Positions 29,240 through 37,711 are shown, counted from the stretch's first letter. The stretch: DNA of 64,000 nt from Nocardia cyriacigeorgica (GCF_029868385.1 NZ_JARWNX010000059.1:62001-126000), one strand, 5' to 3'. Notes: generated by a model not told the origin, from the letters alone. Numbers and translations are program-made.

Positions 29240-30490
29240 ATGTCGATTCTTCACGTATTCGCTGGACCTACTATCAGTCCAGATGAAATCCTCGCCGTGA
29301 CACCCCACGCTCGAATTCATACCCCGATCAGACATGGGGATCTCTACGATCCGAATATTGATCGAGGCGATACCGTCCTGATCATCGACGGGCTTTTCCA
29401 TCATTCTGCCACGATCCGGCACAAGGAGATCGTCGGCGCCATGCAGCGCGGAGTGGTGGTGGCCGGCGCCGCCAGCATCGGAGCATTGCGCGCGGCCGAC
29501 CTCGAGTCGCTGGGTATGAGGGGTATCGGTGAGGTTTTCACCGCGTATCGCCGGGGTGATATCTACGATGACGCCGAAGTCGCGGTGGCGCACGCCGACA
29601 TCGGCGATCAGCATGCGCAGACCATCGCTCTGGTCAATATGCGAAGCATACTGAGACAGGCTGTTTCGGCGGGAATACTCGGAGATTGCGATCAAGAAGA
29701 CGCATTGACCATCGTTCGCGGAATCTACTACTCCGAGCGCACCCGCGGCCGCGCCCTCCACGAGTTGAACAGAGCAGGGTTGGCCGAGCTCGCCCACTGG
29801 ATCGATGGTCGTCTGAACGAGGATCGCAACTTCGGTGACGTGAAGAAGAAGGACGCGATCGAGGCACTGCGAACCTGCGCTGGTCCGGTTTCTGGGCCGG
29901 CCTGTGCTCCGGCTCCATGGAACACCTCCTTTCATCGCGATTGGTGCAACTTCTTCTCCGACGACCCTTCGACACCAGGCTTGCGCTACCTGGACAGGGT
30001 TCGCTATCAACAGATCTTCCATCGTGGGTTTCCCGAGGTGTGGCGGCGATTCATGGAGTTCAGTTCGATGAACACCTCTGATGGCGCGCCCGGAATGCCA
30101 CTCGAGCGGCGCCTCGCCGACCTCGCGGCCCTTTCGGTCGAGCCCGCCCTCCTGTTCTTACCGCGTTTCGACCTCGACAACCCGGCGCATTGCGCGGTGC
30201 TGCTCGCCGAGGAAACCGCTGCGGACAGAGCGAACGCGACCGCCTACCGGAGTGCGCACGCCGATTTCGTCGTAGGCCACCCGAGGGTGGATCCGCGGGC
30301 GCTGCATCGCGCAGCGGGCCGATCAATTCTCAGCGAGCTGTGGGGGATCGCCGAGCAAGATCTGGAACAAGAGTATGCGCGTCGCGGTCTTCGCTCAGAA
30401 TCCGATGCGGTCGAGGGGCTGGCCTTGTTCATCATCGGGTACCTGCAAGAAATCGCCCTTACCGAGCGCGAGGCAGCGTTACATGAATGA
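29240..30490 (+). CDS. tfuA: TfuA-like protein
   Basis: Partner of YcaO in peptide backbone thioamidation. TfuA from a methanogen was shown to hydrolyse thiocarboxylated ThiS, releasing sulfide for YcaO, and to stimulate it. Family motifs in the first 120 residues: FAGPTI (7-12), PIRHGD (29-34), IIDGLF (48-53), HKEI (61-64), GAASIGALRAADLESLGM (76-93) and DDAEVAVAH. The remaining roughly 290 residues are an extra C-terminal region without a recognised domain. ATG 29240 gives MSILHVFAGPTI, the normal family start; the upstream in-frame ATG 29210 lies in a hairpin loop. Overlaps ycaO by 8 bp. Confidence 0.88.
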   Translation: MSILHVFAGPTISPDEILAVTPHARIHTPIRHGDLYDPNIDRGDTVLIIDGLFHHSATIRHKEIVGAMQRGVVVAGAASIGALRAADLESLGMRGIGEVFTAYRRGDIYDDAEVAVAHADIGDQHAQTIALVNMRSILRQAVSAGILGDCDQEDALTIVRGIYYSERTRGRALHELNRAGLAELAHWIDGRLNEDRNFGDVKKKDAIEALRTCAGPVSGPACAPAPWNTSFHRDWCNFFSDDPSTPGLRYLDRVRYQQIFHRGFPEVWRRFMEFSSMNTSDGAPGMPLERRLADLAALSVEPALLFLPRFDLDNPAHCAVLLAEETAADRANATAYRSAHADFVVGHPRVDPRALHRAAGRSILSELWGIAEQDLEQEYARRGLRSESDAVEGLALFIIGYLQEIALTEREAALHE

Positions 30491-31625
30491 CGCCAGAATC
30501 GACCTTCATGGCACCTACCGGGCTCGTACACCCGAGCAAACATGGGCGCTGATCTCCCCACTGCTGCTGGACTATGGAGTAACGCGGGTGGCAGACGTCA
30601 CCGATTTCGACTACATCGGCATACCGGTGGTCATGGCGACTCGCCCGAAGTCCGAGACTCTGGTTGTCTCGCAAGGAAAGGGCCTGACGCCGATGCTGGC
30701 GCGCTTGTCCGCCGTCATGGAGTGCATCGAGCTCGAGCACGCCGAACACCCCGATCTTGCGGGTACGGCGGCCTCCGCGAACGATCTCGATTTGACCTAC
30801 GACCTTTCTGATCTACAGCTACGCATGGATGCCGAAATCGTGCGGCAGCTGAGGCTCGACTGGTATCACGCGCGGACCCTGATCAGCGATACGCCGACGA
30901 TGGTGCCGCGCGGGCTCGTCGACCTCTCATTCGGCACCGGTTACGACTGGCGGCCTGCCGTTTTCCGAACCAGCAGCGCAGGACTGGCCTCTGGGAATTC
31001 GGTCGACGAGGCATTGGTGCATGCCATGTACGAGTTGATCGAGCGCGATGTGGTCTCTTCGCTCGCCGGCATCGGCGAGGACCATCGGCGGGTCGTCGAT
31101 GTCTCGACCGTCGGCAGCGACCACTGTCAGGCCCTGTTCACCAAGTTGCGAGATGCTGACATATCGTTCGAAGTCGCCATGGTTCCGAACCGATTCCGCA
31201 TTCCGACCGCTGTGGCATTCGTCTGGTCGCCGGATTTCCCGTTGACGTGCGCGGGCTCTGGTTCTCATACCGATCCTGCGGTAGCACTGTCACGGGCAGT
31301 CACGGAGGCGGTTCAATCGCGGCTGACCGAGATCGTCGGTACCCGCGACGACATTCCGTCGGACTGTGCCCCTGACATCACCGCACCACCGCCGGTGCCT
31401 GCCCTGGCATCGTCCGGTGTTTCCTGGGCTGACGCGCTCGATGGTGAGGTCCTGAATACCGATTCGATGGCTGCCGAGCGCCGCGGTCTCGCTGCGAGAA
31501 TCGCGGAGCAGACAGGCATCGAACCGCTCTGGGTCGACCTGTCCACGCGCAGCGACGTTTTCTCGGTAGTGCGGGTGTTCGCGCCGGGACTCGTCTACAG
31601 CGCCAGAGGCCACGTGCCACGGTGA
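30483..31625 (+). CDS. ycaO: YcaO-domain enzyme, probable peptide thioamide synthase
   Basis: ATP-dependent enzyme that activates a peptide amide and, with TfuA, replaces oxygen by sulfur. The three ATP-binding signatures are visible: SAVMECIE (76-83), EALVHAMYELIERD (176-189), and SRAVTEAVQSR (270-280). The protein is 380 residues and ends in ARGHVPR, without the Pro-rich tail typical of azoline-forming YcaOs. ATG 30483 is inside the end of tfuA, and its stop overlaps the next gene (GTGA). Thioamidation is inferred from the TfuA pairing. The neighbouring short peptide argues against the methyl-coenzyme M reductase role, and no mcr genes are present. Confidence 0.88.
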   Translation: MNDARIDLHGTYRARTPEQTWALISPLLLDYGVTRVADVTDFDYIGIPVVMATRPKSETLVVSQGKGLTPMLARLSAVMECIELEHAEHPDLAGTAASANDLDLTYDLSDLQLRMDAEIVRQLRLDWYHARTLISDTPTMVPRGLVDLSFGTGYDWRPAVFRTSSAGLASGNSVDEALVHAMYELIERDVVSSLAGIGEDHRRVVDVSTVGSDHCQALFTKLRDADISFEVAMVPNRFRIPTAVAFVWSPDFPLTCAGSGSHTDPAVALSRAVTEAVQSRLTEIVGTRDDIPSDCAPDITAPPPVPALASSGVSWADALDGEVLNTDSMAAERRGLAARIAEQTGIEPLWVDLSTRSDVFSVVRVFAPGLVYSARGHVPR

Positions 31626-32443
31626 TCGAGCACCTCCTTCCCGATATCGACGACATCGAAACGCGGATCGTCGGGCATTGGGTCGAACAGCATGCCGAGG
31701 GCCGCCTCGATACTGTCGAACTCTCCGCACACACATCCGAGGGGTATGAGCTAAGGCTCCAGGTCCGCATACCGGCCCGGATTCACGACCATGCGTTGCA
31801 CGTCTTCATCCACGGCCAGGCCAAACGTGAGAAGTACACACCACCTGTGTTCTATCGCCGCGGAAGTTCCCGACGAGTCGGTGCGGTATGCGTGTTCCTG
31901 TGCGATCCCATCCTGTTGTACTCACAGGACTGCTCGATCGGGTGGCATTTGCTGGGCGATGAAGCTCTCTGGCCGTTCGTCCGTGGACTGATCCAGAACT
32001 TGTCCGCGGCTCATCTGTCGCGGGGCGTGGTTTGGCATGGATCCTCCGCTGGTGCGTATGCCGCGATCAGGAACACGCTGCGCTGGTCCGGGCCCGCTCT
32101 CGCAATTGCCGTCGCGCCACAGAACGATCCTACGGAGTTCTTCTACTGGCCCGAGTTCGCCTCGTATGCAAGTCTCCCGAGAACTGCTGTTCCCGAGCCA
32201 CTGCATGTCCTGCTCGACAGGCAGGGTCTCCACGACGATTCGATGGTGCACATCATGGTGAACGATAAGGACACCTATCATCTGCTCGCTCATATCAGGC
32301 CGCTGCTGCCGTTTGCCGACTCATATCGGCAGTTCGCAATCCGAATGATCCATAACGACATGGGACACGAGCGGATTGGTGAAGCCGACTATTGGGCCAA
32401 CTATGCCCTGGCCGAACGTCGTTGGCGCGAGCATCAACCGTAG
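31622..32443 (+). CDS. Alpha/beta hydrolase-fold protein, unknown substrate
   Basis: 273-residue protein with a nucleophile elbow GSSAG (Ser about 142, in VVWHGSSAGAYAAIR). A plausible acid is in VNDKDTYH, and the base in IHNDMGHERIG. No signal peptide or membrane helix is visible. I do not recognise the subfamily. The GTG start overlaps the ycaO stop by 4 bases, so it is translationally coupled to the modification enzymes. It may be a peptidase, an esterase or a thioester hydrolase acting on the product, which is a guess. Its 3' end overlaps the convergent membrane-protein gene by 10 bp. Confidence 0.72.
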   Translation: MIEHLLPDIDDIETRIVGHWVEQHAEGRLDTVELSAHTSEGYELRLQVRIPARIHDHALHVFIHGQAKREKYTPPVFYRRGSSRRVGAVCVFLCDPILLYSQDCSIGWHLLGDEALWPFVRGLIQNLSAAHLSRGVVWHGSSAGAYAAIRNTLRWSGPALAIAVAPQNDPTEFFYWPEFASYASLPRTAVPEPLHVLLDRQGLHDDSMVHIMVNDKDTYHLLAHIRPLLPFADSYRQFAIRMIHNDMGHERIGEADYWANYALAERRWREHQP

Positions 32444-33741
32444 TAGGGCAGATGCAAGTCTCGCGGCAGCACCGGTGGATGACGGAAGACACCGGGGCTG
32501 GGCTGATGTGCATCCGCTGAATCTGCCGGGACGAACAGCATGCGCTCGCGGTCCAGGCGAGCAGCGCGTACGACAACCTCGTCCGGTGCCAGTCGTTGCA
32601 GCTCGGCAGCCATCGCGCTACTGAAAACAGCTGACCGATCCGCGATTTTGGCGCGTATATGCGCGGGTGCCCGAACCGATTCTGTGACAGCTTGCGGAAC
32701 GATGACATGGAAGTACGACTCGCGCCATGCGATCCGAACGCCGATCACTCGCTCGGACCAGAATGGGCGCGTATTGGAGAACATTGCGAACGACCATTCG
32801 GACTTAATTCCAGAAATAAGCAAGACGATGTTGATCACACCAAGAATTATCGGTGTGACCGCAGACCAGCTCACCATCGACGAATTCGCCGGATCGGCTG
32901 TTGTGAAAATAAACGCCGATATCGCACAGTAAGCGGTAGCCAACCCGGTGTTTGTCAATATTCCGATGCCCCGCTCCGGAAACACCTCGGGCGAGGTGAG
33001 GAACCGCCCGCACACAACTCCGATAATCGCGCCGAAGAACACAGCGACCTGGACCGCCGTATCGGTCCCCGGCGCCACGGACAAAGCGAGGGACCAGGGC
33101 GCGAGCACCAGCAATGAGAAGTGAAAGTTTCCGAGAATTCCGAAACCGAGATGCAGGACCGCGGCCAGTGTGTACGTCACGAGTAGCGGACACGGCGTCA
33201 GCAGTAGTAGCCCGATCGATGCCTCGGCTGCTACAGCCGCCCATGGCGCGCAACGTGCCATCTGATGCGGGACTCCGAACCCCATCCGCTCGCAATACCG
33301 GCTCAGCATGAAGATTGCCGCACTGGCCTCCGTCGTCAAGAACTCGCGATTCAGCTTGATCGCCGCTGCTGACAGGTACAGAACGGCCAGCAGCCACCGC
33401 ATTGCCACGTCCTGATCGGATCCCGCGAAGGCGAGTGCTACCAGGCACATCCAGGTGAATATGAGGTGGTTGGAGATTCGGTAGGGCTGACACAGTAGCC
33501 ATGAACTGAATAATGCGACTGCTCCGAAGAGAGCTGGCCTCGAGCCGACAGTCACCAACCCGAAAGCCAGGGCAGGCGCGGCAATATGGCAGATCGTATT
33601 GAACGGATAGGGTATGCGGACTCCGAGTGCAGGGGCGAATGTCGACGTGAGATGACCTATGCCATCCCGCGCTGTGTAGTAGCAGACATGACCGATGATG
33701 CCGAGGAGTCCGAGGAGTGAGAATACTGCCGATTCACTCAT
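32434..33741 (-). CDS. HTTM/gamma-carboxylase-like membrane protein
   Basis: 435-residue integral membrane protein with eight or more hydrophobic helices across residues 1-330, then a hydrophilic tail of about 100 residues. The segment LAVLYLSAAAIKLNREFL and the post-membrane SFAMFSNTRPFWS resemble the HTTM family, relatives of vitamin K-dependent gamma-glutamyl carboxylase. Whether it is an enzyme is unknown. Not expected in known thioamide clusters as far as I recall. It follows the sulfur-carrier gene by 14 bp and converges on the hydrolase gene. Confidence 0.65.
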   Translation of the reverse strand: MSESAVFSLLGLLGIIGHVCYYTARDGIGHLTSTFAPALGVRIPYPFNTICHIAAPALAFGLVTVGSRPALFGAVALFSSWLLCQPYRISNHLIFTWMCLVALAFAGSDQDVAMRWLLAVLYLSAAAIKLNREFLTTEASAAIFMLSRYCERMGFGVPHQMARCAPWAAVAAEASIGLLLLTPCPLLVTYTLAAVLHLGFGILGNFHFSLLVLAPWSLALSVAPGTDTAVQVAVFFGAIIGVVCGRFLTSPEVFPERGIGILTNTGLATAYCAISAFIFTTADPANSSMVSWSAVTPIILGVINIVLLISGIKSEWSFAMFSNTRPFWSERVIGVRIAWRESYFHVIVPQAVTESVRAPAHIRAKIADRSAVFSSAMAAELQRLAPDEVVVRAARLDRERMLFVPADSADAHQPSPGVFRHPPVLPRDLHLPYYG

Positions 33742-33755
33742 GGGGCAGGAAACTT

Positions 33756-34028
33756 TCAGCCGCCCGCTACCGCCGACAGGATAATGATTGTCGCCCCCTC
33801 CTGTAGTGGGGTGCTCATACCGTTGAGTGATCTGACGTCTTCATCGTCGACATAAATGTTGACGAAGCGGCGGATCGTATTGTCCGCTGAAATGATTCTC
33901 GACCCTATCCCCGGGTATTGTCGAGTCAAATGTGAAATGACGTCATCGAGAGTTGAACCCGGACATTGGACCTTCGGAATTCCATCCGCGTGAACACGCA
34001 ATGCCGCTGGAAGTATGACGGTGTGCAT
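33756..34028 (-). CDS. CysO-like sulfur carrier protein
   Basis: 90-residue MoaD/ThiS-family beta-grasp protein ending in AVAGG, the tail that is thiocarboxylated. It is close to mycobacterial CysO (shared RFVNIYVDDEDVR segment, LDDVISHL, ILSAVAGG end). CysO normally feeds cysteine synthase CysM in a cysO-cysM-mec locus; none of those partners is here. Start has a strong GGGGGAGG 6 bases upstream. Encoded opposite to tfuA-ycaO but inside the island. Inference: it delivers sulfur to TfuA/YcaO. An activating E1-like enzyme (MoeZ-type) is not encoded nearby and would come from elsewhere. Confidence 0.88.
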   Translation of the reverse strand: MHTVILPAALRVHADGIPKVQCPGSTLDDVISHLTRQYPGIGSRIISADNTIRRFVNIYVDDEDVRSLNGMSTPLQEGATIIILSAVAGG

Positions 34029-34170
34029 GGTAGCCTCCCCCGAAACCTTTTGCTGTACAGCAACTTCGGCAGATACGAGATGCGCTGCCGTCGGTCAGAG
34101 CCTACACGTAGCCCGACCGCAGAGCTACGGTTCGGATGCACACCGCGGATCGGGCGGTCGTGTACCCGCG

Positions 34171-34247
34171 CCAGGCATTCAGCGTCGGTTCGATGGTCGA
34201 GTCCAACACCCACTGCCGGTACCCGGGATGCGCTCGCACGACCGGCG
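34171..34247 (-). pseudogene. Fragment of cutA 3' end
   Basis: About 76 bp match the last 25 codons of the intact cutA at 25875. The fragment encodes VVRAHPGYRQWVLDSTIEPTLNA, and the stop codon is changed to Trp. It ends next to the tetR promoter. The rest of the 259-bp gap 34029-34287 holds the sulfur-carrier promoter and ribosome site and nothing else I can support. Confidence 0.8.
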
Positions 34248-34287
34248 CCTGACCGGCTCATTCGGCCGGTGGGTACCATCCCCGGTT

Positions 34288-35022
34288 GTGGTGAGACGCG
34301 GTAGCCGGGGTGCGGGGGAGGTTCCTGGGCGGCGGGTCGATGCGCGGACCGAGCGGTGGCGCGAGCATCGGGTCAAGGTGCGGGCGGAGTTTGTCGACGC
34401 GGCGTTCCAGGCGTTGGGGACGTTCGGGCCCGAGGTGAGCATGGGGGAGATCGCGAAGGCGGCGGGGGCGGCGAAACCCAAGCTCTACCGGCATTTCGCG
34501 GATAAGGCCGATCTGTACGACGCGATCGTGGACCGGATGCGGGATCTGCTGTGGGAGCGGATCGTCGACGGCGTCGATCTCACCAATGATCCGGTGCGGG
34601 AGCTGATCCGGCGCGGTGCGAACGAGTACGTGACGGTGGTGACCCAGCATCCCAACGTATTCCGCTTCATCCTGAACGGGCATTTCGCCCAGCGGCAGGG
34701 CAGTGCGTCGGAATCGCCGCGTTCATTGCAGTCGGCGCGACAGGCGGCCAGGCAGGTCGCCGATCTGTTCCTCGGTTCGGTCGCGGATCGTCCGATCGAC
34801 CCGAACGGTGTCGAGCTGGTGATCTATTCGGTGTTCGGTGCGGTGGCCTCGGCCACGGACTGGTGGCTCGGCGCCAACCGCCGCGAGAACCCGATGCCGG
34901 TGGAGCGTTTCGTCGCCTACCTCACCGAGATGATCTCGGCGCTGGTCCGCGCGGACGCACGCCTCAGTGGTTTCACCATCGATGCCGATCAGCCATTGCA
35001 CCTCGCCTTCACAGCGGGCTGA
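34288..35022 (+). CDS. TetR family regulator
   Basis: 244-residue regulator. HTH: VKVRAEFVDAAFQALGTFGPEVSMGEIAKAAGAAKPKLYRHFADKADLYDAI. The C-terminal domain carries HPNVFRFILNGHFAQR and DWWLGANRRENPMPVERFV, seen in mycobacterial TetRs of unknown ligand. GTG 34288 is chosen, because upstream frame sequence is the duplicated intergenic region; GTG 34291 is equally possible. A GGTACC palindrome lies just upstream (34272-34277). Adjacent to the RiPP-like island but probably part of the host backbone, since a broken copy of its start lies on the island's other side. Confidence 0.82.
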   Translation: MVRRGSRGAGEVPGRRVDARTERWREHRVKVRAEFVDAAFQALGTFGPEVSMGEIAKAAGAAKPKLYRHFADKADLYDAIVDRMRDLLWERIVDGVDLTNDPVRELIRRGANEYVTVVTQHPNVFRFILNGHFAQRQGSASESPRSLQSARQAARQVADLFLGSVADRPIDPNGVELVIYSVFGAVASATDWWLGANRRENPMPVERFVAYLTEMISALVRADARLSGFTIDADQPLHLAFTAG

Positions 35023-35168
35023 GCGGCTCCTACCGCCGCTCTGCCTCCGCAGCCGCCCCCGGTCTTGCCGCTTACACACGAACCACGTTGTTCTCGCTGT
35101 GCCGCGCCATTGAGGCCAACGGTGTTTGCGACGACCTCAGTATGCGCCGGCCCACCGACAAAAACGGG

Positions 35169-36023
35169 CTACGACAGGCCCGTGGACTCCAGACGCCACA
35201 GCGGTGAGACCGGTCCGTGGCCTTTGCCCAGGTCATAGGAGGCGGCCAGGCAGCGGCGGGTCCATTCCTTGGCGAATTCGAACGCGTCGGGTACCGAGTA
35301 GCCGTGCGCGAGGGCGCAGGCGATGGCGGCGGCGAGGGTGTCGCCGCCGCCGTGGTCGTTGCCGGTGTCGATGCGTGGTGCGCTGAATTCGAGGAAGCGA
35401 TCGCCGTCGAACAGTAGGTCGGTGCTGTGGTCCGAGGAGCGCAGATGCCCGCCCTTGACCACGGCCCAGCGCGGTCCGAGCGCATGCATGGCCTCGGCGG
35501 CTCGGCGGGCACTGGCGTCGTCGGTGACCTCGACGCCGGTGATGAGGCGCACCTCGTCCAGGTTCGGGGTGACGATGGTGGCGATCGGGAACAGGGTGTT
35601 GCGTACCGCGTCGAGCGCCTCCTCGTGCAGCAGCGGATCGCCGTGCATGGACGCCGCGACCGGATCCACTACCAGTGGCACCTCGTCATCGCGCCCGATC
35701 CCGACCTCCCGGCAGACCTCGGCCACGGCCTCGATGATCGCCGTCGACGCCAACATCCCGGTCTTCGCCGCCCCGACCCCGATATCGCCCACCACCGACC
35801 GCACCTGATCGGCCACGATCCGCGGCGGAATCTCGTGGAACCCGCTCACCCCCACCGAGTTCTGCACCGTCACCGCCGCCACCGCCACACACGCGTGCAC
35901 CCCACACAACGCCATGGTCCGCGAGTCGGCCTGAATCCCGGCCCCACCCCCGGAGTCCGTTCCGGCAATAGTGAGCGCCCGAACCGGCGTCTGACCACTG
36001 GGCACCAAGGGCAGCAATTCCAC
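35169..36023 (-). CDS. thiD: Hydroxymethylpyrimidine/phosphomethylpyrimidine kinase
   Basis: Phosphorylates HMP and HMP-phosphate for thiamine synthesis. Ribokinase-fold motifs: LTIAGTDSGGGAGIQADSRT, VTVQNSVGV, VVDPVAASMHGDPLL, TPNLDEVRLI, VVKGGHL and the anion-hole/catalytic DHGGGDTLAAA near residue 222. C-terminal GKGHGPVSPL is as in M. tuberculosis ThiD. GTG 36023 gives 284 residues, against 265. It lies in the same orientation as, but far from, thiC (50982). Confidence 0.93.
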   Translation of the reverse strand: MELLPLVPSGQTPVRALTIAGTDSGGGAGIQADSRTMALCGVHACVAVAAVTVQNSVGVSGFHEIPPRIVADQVRSVVGDIGVGAAKTGMLASTAIIEAVAEVCREVGIGRDDEVPLVVDPVAASMHGDPLLHEEALDAVRNTLFPIATIVTPNLDEVRLITGVEVTDDASARRAAEAMHALGPRWAVVKGGHLRSSDHSTDLLFDGDRFLEFSAPRIDTGNDHGGGDTLAAAIACALAHGYSVPDAFEFAKEWTRRCLAASYDLGKGHGPVSPLWRLESTGLS

Positions 36024-36032
36024 CCGCCCACC

Positions 36033-36437
36033 TTATCGGGGTGCGTCTCGGCGAATGCCCGCCCTCGATCCCTCCGGACAACCCTCCGCCGCCATCTCGG
36101 TTCGGCGCGACGCCAGATCCTGGACGAACCCGTCCGCATACAGCAGTCCCCAGGTCCCGTCCAACCATTGCACCCAGCCTTTCGGCTCGTCGTCCATATC
36201 CGGACCTCGGCTCTTCTGGCCGTCGGTTGATCTTCCGCGTTCCGGGTGCGCTGCCCAGTATCGGGCCATGACCCCGTCGATCTCGTCCTGTAGGCGGGGC
36301 TGACCGGTCTGTTTCCGCAACTCCGCAGCGATGCGCGACAGCGTTTCCACATCCGCTCTGCGGGCCTCGCGCAGGATCGCCCGGACCTCGGCCAGTTGAC
36401 TGCTGTCCAGCTTCTCGCGCCGTCGAAGCCTCATCAC
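36033..36437 (-). CDS. Hypothetical protein upstream of thiD
   Basis: 134 residues, charged and mostly helical in the first half (SSQLAEVRAILREARRADVE), then a Trp-rich segment (GWVQWLDGTWGLLYADGF). No recognised domain, signal peptide or membrane helix. It ends 9 bases before thiD and may be cotranscribed with it. Overlapping frames are open, so confidence is moderate. Confidence 0.5.
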   Translation of the reverse strand: MMRLRRREKLDSSQLAEVRAILREARRADVETLSRIAAELRKQTGQPRLQDEIDGVMARYWAAHPERGRSTDGQKSRGPDMDDEPKGWVQWLDGTWGLLYADGFVQDLASRRTEMAAEGCPEGSRAGIRRDAPR

Positions 36438-36738
36438 CGCCTCCCATAGCGTCGGCTTGCGTTGTGCAAACGCCTCGCGGCGATCTCAGCGCCCGGCATT
36501 CTCCTGCACCGGATGGGCCCGCCATATGCCCGCAGGAGGATCAAGGGACTGCTCGGTACTCGTATCGTCAGCATCGGCTCGCTTCCCTGAGTTCATCGTT
36601 TCGGGTTGCTTCCACACTGTCGGTGAGTGGTGTCGTGCCGCGTCGCCGTGCCACTATCGTCTTGAACTTCAATGTCTCGTCTTATCCCGTTTGTGCTAAC
36701 TTTCGGCTCGCGTCAGGACAAGAAAGTGGGGGTCCACG
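36438..36738. other. Divergent intergenic region
   Basis: 301 bp between the hypothetical gene (leftward) and the frameshifted HTH gene (rightward). Less GC-rich than its surroundings near the right end. An extended -10 element TGCTAACTT is at 36694-36702, about 36 bases before the HTH start. No gene seen. Confidence 0.5.
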
Positions 36739-37711
36739 GTGGGTTCGGGCAGCATTCGACTCAAAGCCGAGCTACGTCAGAAGCATTGGCAGACCTACAG
36801 TGCGTTCTGTCGGGAGTACGACCGGGCGGCGAGGCAGATCGACCCTGATCTGGTCGGTACCGGCCCCGGACGCACAGTTCTATCGGTGGCTCGGCGGTGA
36901 GCTGAAGGGCCTCCCGTATCCGGACCACTGCCGAGTGCTGGAGGGTCTGTTTCCCGGTCGCACGGCTGCGCAGTTGTTCGCTCCGATCGCGGAGGCGGCT
37001 GCTCCAGCGCCCTCGTCGGTGCACCAAGTCGAGTTCGGTCATGGTCTGTTCGAGCCTGACGGTCGACACATCACCACGTTGCCGCCGCTGTCCGACGATG
37101 AAGGTCTCGACAATCTGGATACCAGCCGACTCGCTCAGCTGGCAGGCCACATCGTGGATCTGGATACCGAACTCGAAATCCGTATCGGCAGCGGCGGTTC
37201 CGCTTGTCTGACCTACCGCTACCGTACGCTGAACCTCAGCGACCGTCCGCTGACTCGCGTGCAGCGGGAACTATGGTTCGAGCACACCGTGGGCGGGCTG
37301 ACGATCGAGCCTCTCCGTGGGGCAAAGCGGCGGCTGGCAATACAACCACTCCACGACACCCCGAATCTGTCCAAGTTCGCCTGTCAGATCTCACCGGCCG
37401 TCCAACCGGGCGAGTCGGCCGATATCAGTTACACGTGCGACGGCGGTCGCTTCATCGATTCTCTGTACTGGCGACAGTCGGTATACCGCTACACGCGTCG
37501 GTTCTCGATCAATTTGCGGCATGCCGATGCCGGGCGCATGGTCTGCTGTTCGGCGCTCGAGGAATACCCGGACGGCTCGGAGCGCTCGGTGACCGAGGAC
37601 CTGATCTGGGACGACGAGAGTAACGATGTCACCGTGAGTCTGACCCGCGAATACTTACGACCGAACCAGTCCATCACCCTGCGTTGGGATGTTGCCCGTG
37701 AACACGCGTGA
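36739..37711 (+). pseudogene. HTH-domain regulator-like gene with internal frameshift
   Basis: GTG 36739 opens a frame encoding IRLKAELRQKHWQTYSAF and CREYDRAARQIDPDLVG, then stops at 36900. Family continuation (AQFYRWLGGELKGLPYPDHC) is in another frame from 36872. Joined, they give the N-terminal DNA-binding-like domain common in Streptomyces and Nocardia regulators. The join needs two extra bases at a GC run (CGCA where CGCGCA is expected, about 36871). The C-terminal 200 residues look like a beta-rich domain of unknown role. It could be a true pseudogene or a sequence error. Overlaps the downstream peptidase-like gene by 23 bp. Confidence 0.7.

Noticed and set aside
29188-29286. Small frame of 32 codons starting in the TAGATG junction after the precursor peptide
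   Set aside because: It has no ribosome site of its own, overlaps the hairpin and the tfuA start, and its basic composition looks like out-of-frame GC-rich sequence.
29032-33741. Gamma-carboxylation of Glu in the precursor by the HTTM protein
   Set aside because: Attractive because of the acidic peptide, but I could not see conserved carboxylase catalytic residues, so no reaction is claimed.
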